A stretch of 64,000 nt of DNA from Toxonevra muliebris. Taxonomy: Eukaryota > Arthropoda > Insecta > Diptera > Pallopteridae. Of this stretch, positions 32,884-44,744 are shown one piece after another. The notes beneath the pieces are model-generated. The model did no database searches. It was not told the origin of the DNA and worked only from the letters and a program-made list of their open reading frames with translations. The translations under genes and the position numbers were made by a program. Every line of letters starts with the position of its first letter. Position 1 is the first letter of the stretch. The stretch spans positions 68,708,079 through 68,772,078 of the forward strand of contig OY829327.1 of the NCBI GenBank assembly GCA_963691655.1, given 5' to 3'.

Positions 32884-34096
32884 CATAATGACCAAAAAGA
32901 AGTAAATTAGTATTTAGTATTACCCCCTCGGGCTTTTATAACGGCTAAAATTCTGTCTGGCATGGCTTAATTTCTACATTCCAAGCCTCCGTTATTGCCG
33001 ATTTCAACTCCATTTTATTTTTTGGGTTTTTTTAACCACATGTCTTTTCAGGGATGCCCAACAGTTTTCAATGGGGTTTAGATCGGGATTATTTCCAGGC
33101 CATGATAATGTATACCAGCTTTGTGTAGATATTCTTTTACCTACCATACAAAAAAAAAAACAATTTTAATTGGTGTAAATTTAATTATTATTAAAAAGGC
33201 ATAGATTTTTGTTTATAAAAATATCAAACTTACAATTTTCTCTCTATGGCATGGCGCAGAATCGTGTTGGAATATTGGATTGATCATTACTGGAAACAAG
33301 GCGTCAATTGCTGGCTCCAAAAATTATTTTATTATATCGATGTACCCACAAGCAATTAAGGTACCGTTAATATATGCCAGGTCGCTACAGCCGTAATATG
33401 AAATGCCTAAATCATAAAACTCGGTGGAAATTTGCTCATGGGGTCCAAATCTTCGTGCATTCTCCTGCGAACGTACATGACGCCACCAGATTGGTTGAGG
33501 TTTATTTTTGACTAATTCGTAAAAATTACTCTACTCCAATCACTTTGAGACCAATTTACATGTTGTTTAGCAAAATCCAGCCGAGCAACAGCATTTTTGT
33601 GCTCAAAATTGGTTTTTTTCTTGGCTTCCTTGTTCGTAAACCCGCATCCACCAATCTTCTACGTACTGTACAAACACTAATGTTGACTCCAAATTTTTCC
33701 CTCATCTCTGAGCTCAATCTACTGAAGACGAAATTCGAGATTTAAGGCTTGAATTTTTTTAAATTGCGGTCCATTCTGCTGGTGGTTTTCTTATTCTTTA
33801 TTCCAGCCCCTGGGGACTTTTTCGTTGTCTTCGTGGTATCAAATTTTTATACAACTTACGGATAGTGACGTGGCTACATCCTATCCGTCGTGCAATCTTC
33901 ATCGATGAATAATTTTCCTTCCTCAACGTCATAATCGCATTTTTTTGGTCACAACCGCTCTTAAACGTGAATTGCAACAAAATTAAAAAGCGAAACGGTG
34001 ACAAGATTTGCAATGCATACTAAGAACATTTAAAAAAAAAAAGAGTTGCAAACCGAAAATAAGCAATAAGTGCTTACCAATCTGAGGAGTACTGTA
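32884..34096 (-). pseudogene. Tc1-like transposon with an intron in the transposase
   Basis: On the minus strand from the 5' end: a terminus near 34096 (ACAGTACTCCTCAGATTGG), a helix-turn-helix frame (MTLRKENYSSMKIARRIG), degenerate coding, then the catalytic core with WSQSDWSRVIFTN, QHDSAPCHREKI (second acidic residue) and WPGNNPDLNPIENCWASL, where the final catalytic Glu follows 34 residues after the Asp as in Tc1. A 93-nt intron (33141-33233, GTAAGT..TAG) lies between HREKI and VKEYLHKAG, and removing it keeps the frame. Many stops and frameshifts are present, and the 3' inverted end near 32884 is not evident. Inactive. Confidence 0.75.
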
Positions 34097-35664
34097 TACA
34101 TACAGTTGTTAAGAAATTCAATTGCCTTTTATTTGATATAAAGTTCTTCAAAATTAACTAACAAAAACGGAAAAGAAATTTGACAATGAAGTAAAACACT
34201 TTGTTCAGAATTAGGAATATGAAAATTCGGCAATATCTCGAAAACGATATTATTTTTTTTTTTATTTGTTGCAGGATACAGCGCCTGATTGTACGTAGGA
34301 AATTAATGATAAATGCCATAGGTCGGAATCTGCATTTTTGTATATTATATCAACATTCACCCAGACTTTACTATAATATAATATAACAGAATGTACATTC
34401 ATTATATAAATATTTATAAAAATTAAAAAAAAAATTAGGCCCTGGCGACGATGCGGAATTGCCGATGTTGAACTTATAACGCCGAATGCAGATGATCCGA
34501 TGTGTTGTTCCATTATGTTCGACTAGTTCGCTACAAATGCTGTTTACATTGCCGATAGATAGTAAAGAGGAAAGGGCTAAGGTTTGAGAAATTGTTGTAG
34601 AAGGTTCTAAATTCCCTAAGATCCTCATTTGCGGGAAACATTTTGAAGATCCTCCGTCTCCATGTTTATAAGAGAATAGTGTGCTATATGCTGAAAAAGT
34701 ACCAGCATGCGTTGAAGAAGTACCAGCAAGCGCAAAATCTAAAACTAATGTTGAAGATGCATGCAGTAGTTGCGAGAAATTTTGCCGCCTCTCATTTCAA
34801 CACCTTGTGATACTTCCAGCTTCTTCGTGAGTTTTTCTCTGTTGGATTATTAACAAAACGATGGATAGATATATCAACCTGAAATTATTTGATAAAATGC
34901 GAGTATGCTTGACATTGCAAGCTCTAGGTAACACAGTTGCTTCCGGCAACACAGTTGATTGATGCTACTGCAACAGATACCATAAGCAGTGGTGAGCCAA
35001 ATTTAGTCAATGCTGAAAGCGAGCAAGCTGCTATTGTATCAGCCGACGAAGAACACCAAATCTCAGATTGTGTGTCCTAAGCCGAAACAGCTGCAGCTTG
35101 TTATTACTTTGGGTATGGCATCAGAGACGAAGATCCAGTGTTCGTAATGTAAGAGTATTTTGGTATAACTAGACCAATCAAAACTATATTCCGAAATGCC
35201 AATAAAATTTAAAAATTATGGTGATGAGTAAAGATGAAAATTTCGTGAAGGATAAAATTTTTTACCTATAGTTAACATTGATTTCTAAATTAGAAATTTA
35301 AAATTTTGAATGTCTACTATTTGAAAGAAAGAGACAGAAAGACCTAATAATAATTTATCTATTTTTTTTGCTTATAGCAGGCATTTGAAATTTGTAATTT
35401 CTAATTTGGTATATTGAAAAAAATTCAACGGAATTATTTCTCAAATGTATTGTTTCTAAGGATGCAAATTTCATGATAAATAATAATTTCATCACTTCTA
35501 AGTTTTTCGAGAAATGTTCGATAGAAATTGACACCAAATTGCTGTAAAAAAAATATTTTTCAGAAGTGTATTTCTGCAACAGGCGTAAAATATCGAGACT
35601 GAATTCTGGAGGGTATGTAATAAGTAGAGATGCAAATTTCATGAACGATAAAACTTTGTTTCTA
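34097..35664. other. Interval with a possible transposase scrap
   Basis: No intact gene. On the plus strand near 34620-34660 the reading KILICGKHFEDPPSPC resembles the HF(E/P) end of THAP domains, followed by an open but unrecognised stretch to about 34830. It may be a decayed THAP-bearing exon. The rest is AT-rich without assignment. Confidence 0.3.
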
Positions 35665-35820
35665 TAGTGGCTATACACAAGGATGCAAGCATGAACGCTT
35701 GCCTGAAATGGAGAGGTTAGAAAAATACAGACGAGTTTCTATCTTTTACTTATTACCTATTTTTTCTACCTCTCTCTTTCAGACAGGCGTTCACGCTTGC
35801 TCCCATGCGAACAGCCACAT
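35665..35820. mobile_element. Short inverted-repeat element, AGTGGCTG family copy 1
   Basis: The ends are TAGTGGCTATACACAAGGATGCAAGCATGAACG and the near inverse of CGTTCACGCTTGCTCCCATGCGAACAGCCACATA, about 155 bp, with TA at both edges. Internal parts (CCTGAAATGGAGAGGTTAGA / TACCTCTCTCTTTCAGACAGG) also pair, so it folds almost end to end. The same ends occur at 57656-58182. Confidence 0.65.
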
Positions 35821-36154
35821 AGTTAGCATTGATTTTCAAATTAGAATTCAAATATCTGTAATAAGACAGAAAAACCAAAAAAATAAAGTTAGGTCTTTCT
35901 GTCTTTTTCTTTCAAGTGATTGATTGTGATAAAATTTATAGCATAAGATGCAGTTTTTGTGCCGCAAATTACCGTTACAATTGTCACAACAGTAGAAGGG
36001 CTCGATGTTTTTTAACTCATTAAATAGTATACTACTAACGCCATTTCTGTCAAAAACTCCATTAAATTTTTTGGAAAAATAATCATCGAGCTTAGACATA
36101 TGGTATTTCAAAAAATTCTGCGGAGTGCTTATGACGAAATATCGGAGGGCTCTA
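35821..36154. other. No recognised gene
   Basis: A minus-strand open stretch (35848-36159, about 100 residues) contains CDNCNGNLRHKNC, a Cys-rich pattern, and FNELKNIEPFYC. It may be a fragment of a transposon-encoded protein, but no family is recognised. Confidence 0.3.
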
Positions 36155-36313
36155 GGCAATTGTAAATCTTGTAAAATTTGGGGTACACAAGTTTCCCTAC
36201 TTTTTCAGGCAATTGTGAATCTTGTAAAATTTGGGGTACACAAGTTTTCCTACTTTTTCAGGCAATTGTGAATCTTGTAAAATTTGGGGTACACAAGTTT
36301 TCCTACTTTTTCG
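36155..36313. repeat. 53-bp tandem repeat, three units
   Basis: Three nearly identical 53-bp units begin GGCAATTGTRAATCTTG at 36155, 36208 and 36261. Units two and three differ at one base near the end. The period is not a multiple of three. Confidence 0.9.
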
Positions 36314-37520
36314 GGAATGCCGGGTTTCATCAGCATGAATATCTATCTGCATATTTTGAATGATGGTGTTTTCGGGTCTTGGTAAGCCCTAAAAACCTTG
36401 CCAAGATTGGCTTTTATTTAAATTGTCCTTACAGACACTGAGAAGAGCAAAATTCGAAACACGAGAGGTAAGTGGAATCATTGGGAAATTCTGCATTATT
36501 GATTGGTCGACAATTGCCATTAACTACTACATTCACATATTCCAACTCCCAGCATTTTTGAAAGAGGCATGGGAACATATGTGATCTAATCCAGACAGAT
36601 TTTCTCCCACAACTCCCAATATTATCAAAGAAATGTTCTACAACATCTTGACAAACCATTCTTCTCCTAAGGTTTGAAAATCGTCTTTGGGATAGGAAGG
36701 TACAAACGTCTTTGGGATAGGAAGGTACAAACGTTTCAAGCTGCTTATATTTAAAAGCCAGTATTATACGAGTATGAATGAGAAACTGTTTGTGATGTTA
36801 TTACCTGCAGTGTTCTTTATTAATATCGACTTAAGAAGTATTTCGGCTTCATCTAAAAATCTCAGTTGGTCTGCCCACCAGAAAATGGGCGTTTTAGGGA
36901 CGATTCATCACAAACGGGTTTGCTATTAAATATGTTGAACAATTTATACCGCAGTATTTGAAAAGGTAAATGCTTTCGAAACATTAACGATCCCAGAATT
37001 ATGCAAGACAAGCATGCCAGAAGCTACTGTATTTGACAACACGTCAGCAGCAGATCACGCACACATGAGGTTAAAAGACAACAGCTCAAAGTGAGCAGAA
37101 GTAATTTTTGGTATCTACCTAATAAAAATAAGCGATATCTTTCCAACTTACCAGTGAGTTTTGAAAAGTAACAACATTTTTATTATTTTCTAAGTAATTT
37201 TTACTACTTTTTAGGAGATGAGGAAAACCATCGAGGAACATGATTTCCTCGCCGTTTACGACGAAAAAGACTGCCCACCGATGCCTGGTACCATATCAGT
37301 CAATACACTATTGACTATTCTCATCACCGTAGTCTTTCAAACCTATAAACTTGTCGAGGTGCCTATTTTATTGTAAATGTGCCATCAGTTACAAAAAAAA
37401 AATGGGCAAATATTAAAATGCTCGCTAATTGGAATATAAAATATCTAAAATATATATATATGTATAATATAATGTAATATAAAATATTGGCGTTTATTTA
37501 ACTACTTTTACAATAATTAT
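36314..37520. other. Gene-free interval with small duplications
   Basis: CGTCTTTGGGATAGGAAGG occurs twice in tandem (about 36685-36735, period 28-29). Near 37395-37424 a 30-bp piece (GGGCAAATATTAAAATGCTC) matches the LINE at about 39900-39922, so this is a detached LINE scrap. No gene is recognised. Confidence 0.45.
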
Positions 37521-37680
37521 AGTGCAGCATACTTTCAGGCTGTTGTATAAAAAAGTAGTAGCTATTATAACTATTATTAAAAAACATTATAGTACAGCAT
37601 ACTTTCAGGCTGTTGTATAAAAAAGTAGTAGCTATTATAACTATTATTAAAAAACATTATAGTACAGCATACTTTCAGGT
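37521..37680. repeat. 70-bp tandem repeat, about 2.3 units
   Basis: AGTRCAGCATACTTTCAGG recurs at 37521, 37591 and 37661 with the intervening sequence almost identical (TGTTGTATAAAAAAGTAGTA, then CTATTATAACTATTATTAA). The last unit diverges just before the LINE insertion. Confidence 0.9.
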
Positions 37681-37723
37681 TGGTGTATAAATATAAAGTG
37701 CCGTTTGACCTAACAGATGGCAC

Positions 37724-39127
37724 CCTCTTAAAAGCCACTAGGGCTTTCTGGGCCTGCAAAAGACTCTTTGGTAAAACATGGGGTCTTACTCCTAAGATGA
37801 TCTTTTGGCTCTACACCATGATAGTTAGACCTGTCATAGCCTATGCGGCTCTAGTGTGGTGGCCCAAAGTCATGCAGGGCTCGGCCATCACCAAACTTAA
37901 CAAGCTCCAAAGGCTTGCTTGCGTCTCCATAACTGGAGCTATGCGCACCTGTCCAACTCCTGCCATTGAAGCGCTGATTGGCCTGGTGCCATTACACATT
38001 TTCATCAAGAAAACAGCTGCAAATACTGCTTTGCGGCTGCGTATATCGTCAAGCTTACTTGAAGGCAACTATGGTCACCTGAGCATTCTTCACGAAATCC
38101 CTAACACTCCCATATGTACTGTATCGGACTATATGGTTAGGGATCTATGTTTCGGTAGGAAATTCAACATCATTCTTCCTTCCAGGTCCGAATGGGATGG
38201 CCAATGTCCCGATTTCGGTCCCTTTGCTCTCAATTGGTATACAGACGGCTCGAAAATGGACTGTGGTTCTGGTGCCGGAGTTGCTGGACCCAATACTAGA
38301 ATCTCAATCCCTCTGGGTATTTGGCCCAGTGTCTTTCAAGCCGAAATATACGCAATTGAGACCTGCGCTAATATAAACCTGTATAAAGGTCTTAAAGGCG
38401 CAAATATTGTAATTTTCTCAGATAGCCAGGCGGCTCTCTTAGCACTCTCTTCATGGAGTTTTTCATCTAAACTGGTGAAAGAGTGTTTTGATAGTCTCCA
38501 GCGCTTATCTACCCGTAACAAAGTTACGCTTTGTTGGGTACCCGGCCACCGTGACATTGCTGGTAATGAAGCCGCCGATGAACTGGCTAGGCAAGGTTCA
38601 TCTACCAAGCACTTCGGCCCCGATCCGTTTTGCGGAATCGGCTGGGCCTCCACGAAATCTATCGTTGAGGAGTGGTCTAAGGCAAAATGGCTAGAGTATT
38701 GGAACTCCATCCCGGGTTTAAGACAGGCAAAAGCTCTTATCATTCCGCTTGCCCAAAATCAGCCCATTTCTTATTCCAAACCTGACCTTAGGCTATTGGT
38801 GGGCTACATGTCTGGACACCATGGGCTCAGATATCACCTAAGCAAAATAGGTCTGTCCAATGAGACAGAATGTCGTCTATGTATGGAAGATGACGAGACG
38901 ACAGTTCACATTCTGTGTGAGTGTCCGGCCTTGGCTCGGCTCAGAGGAAGAATCTTTGATTATTCGTTTTTGACGGCTGATCACATGAAATCTTCTTCAA
39001 CGAAAGATGTCTTGACTTTTATTAGGTCAGCCGAACGTCTTTTGTCATAAAATGGGGAATGGCACAAAAGATCTTTTAGGTCGCAGTGCCTGCCTGGTTG
39101 GGCTCCTCTATTACTAATAATAATAAT
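37724..39127 (+). mobile_element. 5'-truncated LINE with RNase H (I-like)
   Basis: The insertion is framed by 12-bp direct repeats AACAGATGGCAC (37712-37723 and 39128-39139). The reading frame runs to 39050, then a short 3' untranslated part and a TAA-repeat tail (about 39113-39129), as in I-type LINEs. Coding from the left border: thumb of the reverse transcriptase (KATRAFWACKRLFGKTWGL), RNase H (WYTDGSKMDCGSGAGV, VFQAEIYAIETC, VIFSDSQAALLAL, WVPGHRDIAGNEAADELA) and a terminal zinc motif (CRLCMEDDETTVHILCEC). The retained part has no stop, so insertion was recent. The endonuclease and most of the reverse transcriptase were lost by 5' truncation. The upstream ATG at 37680 belongs to the target, not the element. 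Confidence 0.9.
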
Positions 39128-39139
39128 AACAGATGGCAC

Positions 39140-39639
39140 TACTGTATGGTTTGTGTTGAGGATAATTAATATGGTGTTTTGGAAAGTAGATATTTTTCAA
39201 TAAGATTAATAGATCATTGCATTGAATTTATCGTTGTAAAAATCATCTTTCGATACGATCGTAGTTTTTTCAATACTCTTTAAGGCTCGTCAGTACATAA
39301 GCAAGATTTTTAGTACACAACTAATTCTTTTTATATGATATTATTTCAAAGAAAAATAAAACTGTGCTGCTTTTCTTATTTGGTTGTTATCGATCACACA
39401 GTGCAAAAACAGAAAATTTGCAAAGGCTTAGTTCTATATAGTTGTTGGACAAGACTAAAAAGCAGAAAATAATAATTTAAATAAAACAAATTTTTAAATA
39501 TACCACGTTTTAAGAACGGACTAAAAACTATAAAATAGTTTATCCTTGCCCCGTAGAGACTTATAACCTCATACAGATTCCTAACCCCATACAGATTTTC
39601 CTGCAAATTTGTAATTGTGAATTTTAGTAGGTCGAACTT
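39140..39639. other. No recognised gene
   Basis: AT-rich sequence between two LINEs. No coding family or repeat boundary could be assigned. Confidence 0.4.
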
Positions 39640-42194
39640 TGCAAAGAAATGTGAAAAAACGAACGAACTACAACTTATTATAAAAGACATTTCCCCTTCC
39701 TTCATATCCCTACAGGAAACCCACACACGCACCAGTCCCAAAACAACATAAAAGTTACTGTCATAATCTTCCCCTAACGTCCTCAAGCAAGCAAGGTATC
39801 GCTGTACTTATAAAGAAAGATATTCCACACAAATTTATACATATTCCGTCAAAATCTAACACAGTCAAAATCTAACCCTCCACAAACCCAAAAAAAATTT
39901 GGGCAAATATTAAAATGCTCGCTGGAAATTATACTTCATCTACAATTAGATTCTTAGAAGCAGACAATGGACCTATCTACTCGTCGGTAGAAATGGCTGA
40001 CTTCTTTGCCCGCTCCTGGTCACAGTATTCTCAAAATGACAACTTCAATCAAAACTTCGAAGCCCAAAAAAAAAACAAATCTTAACTTTAGAATATTCCT
40101 GCAGCCCCACAACCGAAATGCCAATCAGTCTTTTTGACTATGATATAACAATTGCGTCATTGTCTGGTCAAATAATATGATTAGTCCAAATCAGGTAGCC
40201 TTTAAAGAAGGGCAGGGCACAATTGACGCACTTTTATGTTTCGAAAATTATGCCACTGCGGCGCTTTCCACAAAAAATCAAGCGAAAACTTAAACACCGT
40301 TAAAAATAAATTTTTTGAAGTACTCTCTGACATTTCAGCTTGGTCTGAAACGACAAGTGGTAGTATCTCTTACAATAAATGTAAAACTTTTTATATTTGC
40401 AACAAAAAAAATTGTCCACCTGTAGATATCTCATTTAACAATGTAAATATTGTAAATTCAAATAATCTTATAATTTAGGATTAATTTTTGACAAAAAATT
40501 AACATTTAAAGATTATTGTAAATATATAAAAACCAACATATCTAATAGACTTTAAAATAATTAAGTACCTATCATCTATACACTGTCTTATACAGCCATC
40601 AACATTAGTTAATGTAACACAATCGCTTTTACTGTCTAAAATAGATTACGGACTAGCTATACACGGGCACTGTGCAGAAAGCAACATAAAAACCATACTA
40701 TCACCGTACCATGCAGCTGCGAGAAGGAGCATCCGTGCGTTTCCAACGTCACCAATAAGATGTACATTGGCTGAAGCTGGCCTGCCATCAATCAAAGTAA
40801 GAACGATATACAATACCATGAGACTCATCCCAAAACTCCTGATCACGAATAATAATTTGCTGTACAATGCAATGAAAACCGTGTCAAGTTACGCAAAAAA
40901 AACCGAGAAAAATGCCAACAATCGCCAGATGCATTGATTTTGCTGAAAAACTAGGCATACAATTATTACCTACGAAACCAAAACATGGCAGTGCATCAAC
41001 TCAACATTCCTTCTCCATTTGGTTAACTATCAAAAAAATAACACAGCACGGTCAGCATACCGAAAACTTTTTCAGGAATGCGTCTTCTCACTGCAATCGA
41101 AATCATGGTATATCCTCTACTTAGATGGATCAAAAACTGGAACCCACACCTCATTTGCTGTGGTTGATGATGATTGCAACACTATATCTGTTGGTCACCT
41201 TCAACCCTACTGTTCTGTGTACATATACGGCAGAAGCAACAGCAATATTCCAAGCTGCTCAATTCGCATCCAAAGCCAACGGCAATTTCATCATCTGCTC
41301 GGACAGTTTATCAACAATCCATTCTCTGTTAAACTACTACTACTACTATTATGGCGAGAGGTGGTGAGTATGCCGAGATATGAACCCGGGCACCTCTGCG
41401 TAGCAGTCCAACACACTAACCACTAGGCTACAGCGACCACCAGGAGCAATAACCACATAATTACATCTATCCGCAATATATTAGTTCAAAACAAAAAATC
41501 TCTGAAGTTGATGTGGGTACCCAGCCATGTTGGAATAAAAGGGAACGAAGCAGCAGATTTGCTAGCTAAGTCCGCAGCAAAAGAACCGCTTACCACCTCG
41601 AACCTGATCAGCAAACAATATATTTTCAGTTTGATCAACACACATATAGCAAAGTCCAAACAAAGGGAGTGATCGGACTTCCACCATCATTACTCCAACA
41701 TAAATACGGATGGTGAAAAAGCAATACTTCCAGCTGAAATCCATTGCAACGACTTAAAAACATTCATCCGCTTACGCATCGGCCATACAAACATCACACA
41801 TGGTCATCTGTTGACTGGTTCTGGTCCTCACCAGTGTCCGTATTGCAACTCTATCTTGCTGTCTGTAATCCATCTCTTAGACAATTGTTCTTTCTTCTCC
41901 ACAATAAGAAATAATGTTTTTTCAAATGTAAATCCCTCAGATGTACTTAGAATAGTTAATAAAGAAAACAATGCTAATTTCTTGTTAAATTAATAATTTA
42001 ATAATTTCTTGTTAAAATCACACATCAAACACTTAATCTAATCTTAAAACCTTAGTATGTATAATTAAGTTATTTTAAAACTATAAACTAATATATTGTA
42101 AAGCGAGCCGAAGGCCCGGGCAGCGAGTGCTCGTCTAAGTTCAGTAATTTAATGATTTATCATTATTTTTCTTTTAATAAATAAATAAATAAAA
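39640..42194 (+). pseudogene. Decayed I-like LINE with internal deletions
   Basis: Pieces in order: APE endonuclease (ELQLIIKDISPSFISLQETH near 39660-39720, then QGIAVLIKKDIPHKF); a jump to the linker before the reverse transcriptase (IWANIKMLAGNYTSS near 39900); end of the RT (SGSISYNKCKTFYICN, LGLIFDKKLTFKDY near 40360-40510); thumb (KIDYGLAIHGHCAESN near 40640-40900); RNase H (YLDGSKTGTHTSFAVV, TAEATAIFQAAQFA, ICSDSLSTIHSL), interrupted by a SINE, then WVPSHVGIKGNEAADLLA; and a terminal zinc motif (CPYCNSILLSVIHLLDNC). The 3' untranslated part includes GCGAGCCGAAGGCCCGG and ends in a TAAA-repeat tail near 42172-42194. Multiple frameshifts; inactive. Confidence 0.8.
41333..41440 (-). mobile_element. 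tRNA-derived SINE inside the LINE RNase H
   Basis: On the minus strand the sequence starts GGTCGCTG and carries an A box TAGCCTAGTGG (41420-41430) and a B-box-like GGTTCATATC (41377-41386) at tRNA-like spacing, then a short body and a TAG/TAA repeat tail (41333-41352). It separates the RNase H reading between IHSL and the next block. A tRNA gene is unlikely because the B box is imperfect and a repeat tail follows. Confidence 0.7.
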
Positions 42195-42417
42195 ATACAT
42201 TATTCAGCCTTACCAATAAATCGATATTATGTCGACATTAACGAAAAATGCCGACATTCAATACAAAATCGTACCAATAAACAATTGAAATCTGCTTTGC
42301 CGTAAATGTCGACATTTTTGAGAATGTCGGCTGAACTCGACATTGAAGTTGCTGAGAGTTGCAGCTTTTTGACAGTTCAAAAAATAGAAACGCAAATATT
42401 TATTTTGTTTTTTGAAA

Positions 42418-43680
42418 ATGTTAGAAGATTCGGAATTATTTTCCGATTTAGAAATTTTTAGTGATTTTAGGTTGATCAAAAAGCCAAAAGAATATCACGA
42501 CCGCTTGCAACCTTTTGAATATTACTGCGACCAAGATTTTCTGTCCTTTTATAGGTAAGTTTTTACTGAATATCTAATACAACATACCTACAATATATCA
42601 AACGGTTTTCAAGGTTTGATAAAGATTCCGCAAAATATATTATTGATCTGGTTCGCGAGGACTTAAAAAAATTAGCAAATCGTGGTCATGCCTTAACCCC
42701 AGAAGATAAAGTATTGGTATTCCTTCGTTATGTGGCTAAAGGTCAATATCAGAAAGATATTGGCAAGTATGTTTCATTTTTGTTTTTGGTATTTACTAAC
42801 TTACTCTTCTGCAGCGGAAGTACACGGGCTTTCACAGCAGTCTATGACAACGATAATACGCGAAGTGTCTGCAGCTTTAGCTTCAAAAAGAAAAGATTTC
42901 ATAAATTTTCCGGAAACTGTTGAAGGAATTCAAAAAATTAAAAATGGCTTTTGGTCAAAGTTCAAGTTTCCTCAATGTATTGGTGCTATTGACTGTACAC
43001 TCATCAAAATTAAAAATCCTGGTGGGGAGTTAGGAGGTCGTCACAGGTGTCGAAAAGGTTTTTATTCCATCAATTTTCAGGTAAATAATAATGATGGGTG
43101 TACAAATCTTTAATAACAAATTTCATGTACATTCAGACTACTGTTCTTTTTTTTACCTATAACTCAGGTTATCTGTGATGCAAGTAGTCGGATTTTAGAC
43201 ATTGTATCACGATGGAGAGGTTCAGCACACTATTCCAGAATTTGGCGCTTGTCCTGCATCAAAAAAAAGCTTTCCACGATGGAAAGCCAACTGAGGGGTG
43301 GAGTTTTAATCGGTGATGGCGGTTACGCCAACAGTAAAATCCTATTGATACCATTTCACCAGAACACAGATCTATCGTCTGCACAACTTCGATATCAAAC
43401 CGCTCACATCAAGTCAAGAAACATTGTGGAAAAAGTTTGCGGTCAGTATAAAAATAAATTTCGCATTTGTTTTAATAGTATGCAAGTTCAACTACAAACC
43501 ACAAAAAATATAGTTGTTGCATAAGCAGTTTCGCATATTTCAAAAGATCGAAATCAACAATTTTTTTTTGAAGAAGATAACAGTGAAATTTCTCCACATA
43601 TACCATCGAATAGTGACGAAATAACACATCGGTTGAATGCTGTGTATCGTGAACAATTTATTGCAAAATATTTTAATTAA
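42418..43680 (+). pseudogene. Harbinger transposase (HARBI1-like), four exons
   Basis: Exons are about 42418-42554, 42614-42766, 42815-43080 and 43168-43680, with GT..AG introns of 48-87 nt. Exon 1 starts MLEDSELFSDLEIF. Exon 2 gives FLRYVAKGQYQKDIG. Exon 3 gives EVHGLSQQSM and FPQCIGAIDCTLIKI (first Asp). Exon 4 gives VICDASSRILDIVSRWRG, GVLIGDGGYA (second Asp) and HIKSRNIVEKVCGQYKNKF (the probable Glu). The exon 2-3 junction is out of frame by one base as read, and a TAA near 43522 replaces a codon in VVA-AV before the final KDRN...AKYFN. So it is close to intact but probably inactive in this copy. Confidence 0.8.
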
Positions 43681-43726
43681 CAAAAAGTTCTTAAAAATAA
43701 ATCAAATACACAAAAGTTATAAAAAT

Positions 43727-44324
43727 TTACTTTTCATTAAGCAATTTGTAGTCGTAATAAGATTTCTTAGCTTGTTCTGCTTCTAAAGACGCTTTTATGG
43801 CATTTAGTGATATCTTGTAAAACTCCTTTTTAAATTCATTTTCGCTCTTTAGAGCGTCTAATATTTGAATTTGAGCCTCGAGCTTAGTTTCTTCTACCTT
43901 AAATTGGATGGCTTTAATTTTTTTTGCACTGGAATGCTCATCTTCAATTTGAGCGATCCTCTTTTTGATCATTAGTTCTTGTTGCCTTCTCTACACTTGG
44001 TGACTTGCTATTTCTGAATGATGCATCAATTGCATCAGTTTGCAGGACTTAATAATGAAACTCATCTGGTGCACAAGGAGCATCACCACCTCCAGTTGCG
44101 CTGACAGATTTTTTATATTCCGCGACAGTTAGACGTGCTTGTCATTTCATTCGAATCCATGCTTCTCGCATATGTTTTTCGTCAACAATATAACCAGTTG
44201 AAGCCATATTTTGTCCAATTTTAGTCCACGCTTCTTGCTTTTCCTTTTTGGCTTTTGTATTATTGGCTTTAGAATTAACAATTTCGGCAAATTCCTCCAC
44301 AAAACCCTTAAACGCCTCCTTCAT
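43727..44324 (-). pseudogene. Harbinger Myb/SANT-like accessory protein
   Basis: Two minus-strand open pieces fit one protein. The N-terminal part (44142-44324) has KGFVEEFAEIVNSKANNTKA and EAWTKIGQNMASTG, a Myb/SANT-like DNA-binding domain. The C-terminal part (43727-43972) is a charged coiled coil (KKRIAQIEDEHSSAKKIKA, EAEQAKKSYYDYKLL). A stop and a shift separate them around 44000-44140. In active Harbinger elements this protein brings the transposase to the nucleus and to element ends. Confidence 0.75.
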
Positions 44325-44744
44325 TGCTTGCGTTCAAATTATTGAGCGACCTCCTCGCTGTAAATGACACATGATATATTATAAATTTTTAAAATTTAAA
44401 ACAAAAGTTATTCACCTGTTTATTTATTATTTTATTTTCCATTATTTTTAAGTATTTATTTTAAGAAAAACTTTTTTGAAATAATTTCAATTTGTATTTT
44501 ATTTTTAAATAAACGAACAACAATTTTAATATTGTAATAGATTTTTTGACAAACATAGCAAATTTATACATTTTCGTTTTCTCATATTTCTCACAAAAGT
44601 TGACATTGGTGAGCATAGGTTTATTAGTACGAGAAAATATGAATGTTAATATTTTCAAAATGTTGGCTTTGGAAAATGTTGACATTGACTTTTTTCTATT
44701 GGTAAGGCTGATTGATAAAATAAATTAAATCGAAATGAAATCGA

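Larger units (their letters stand above)
42205..44710. mobile_element. PIF/Harbinger transposon, nearly complete
   Basis: The ends are CAGCCTTACCAATA at 42205 and the inverse TATTGGTAAGGCTG at 44710. The flanking trinucleotides are both ATT, the 3-bp target duplication expected for this superfamily. It carries the two usual genes facing each other: a HARBI1-like transposase (plus) and a Myb/SANT-type helper (minus). It sits exactly between the tail of the LINE and the Helitron remnant. Length 2,506 bp. Confidence 0.9.

Noticed and set aside
36155..36313. Possible CRISPR-like array
   Set aside because: Units are contiguous with no unique spacers, and this is eukaryotic DNA.
36178..36363. 61-residue frame over the 53-bp tandem repeat
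   Set aside because: The period is not a multiple of three, so the repeats are read in different frames; it is a by-product of the array.
37680..37723. ATG at 37680 as the start of the LINE protein
   Set aside because: The 12-bp target duplication places the LINE border at 37724; the ATG is in target DNA and continues into the LINE frame by chance.
41377..41440. A genuine tRNA gene
   Set aside because: The B box is imperfect, and a trinucleotide tail and insertion into a LINE point to a SINE.
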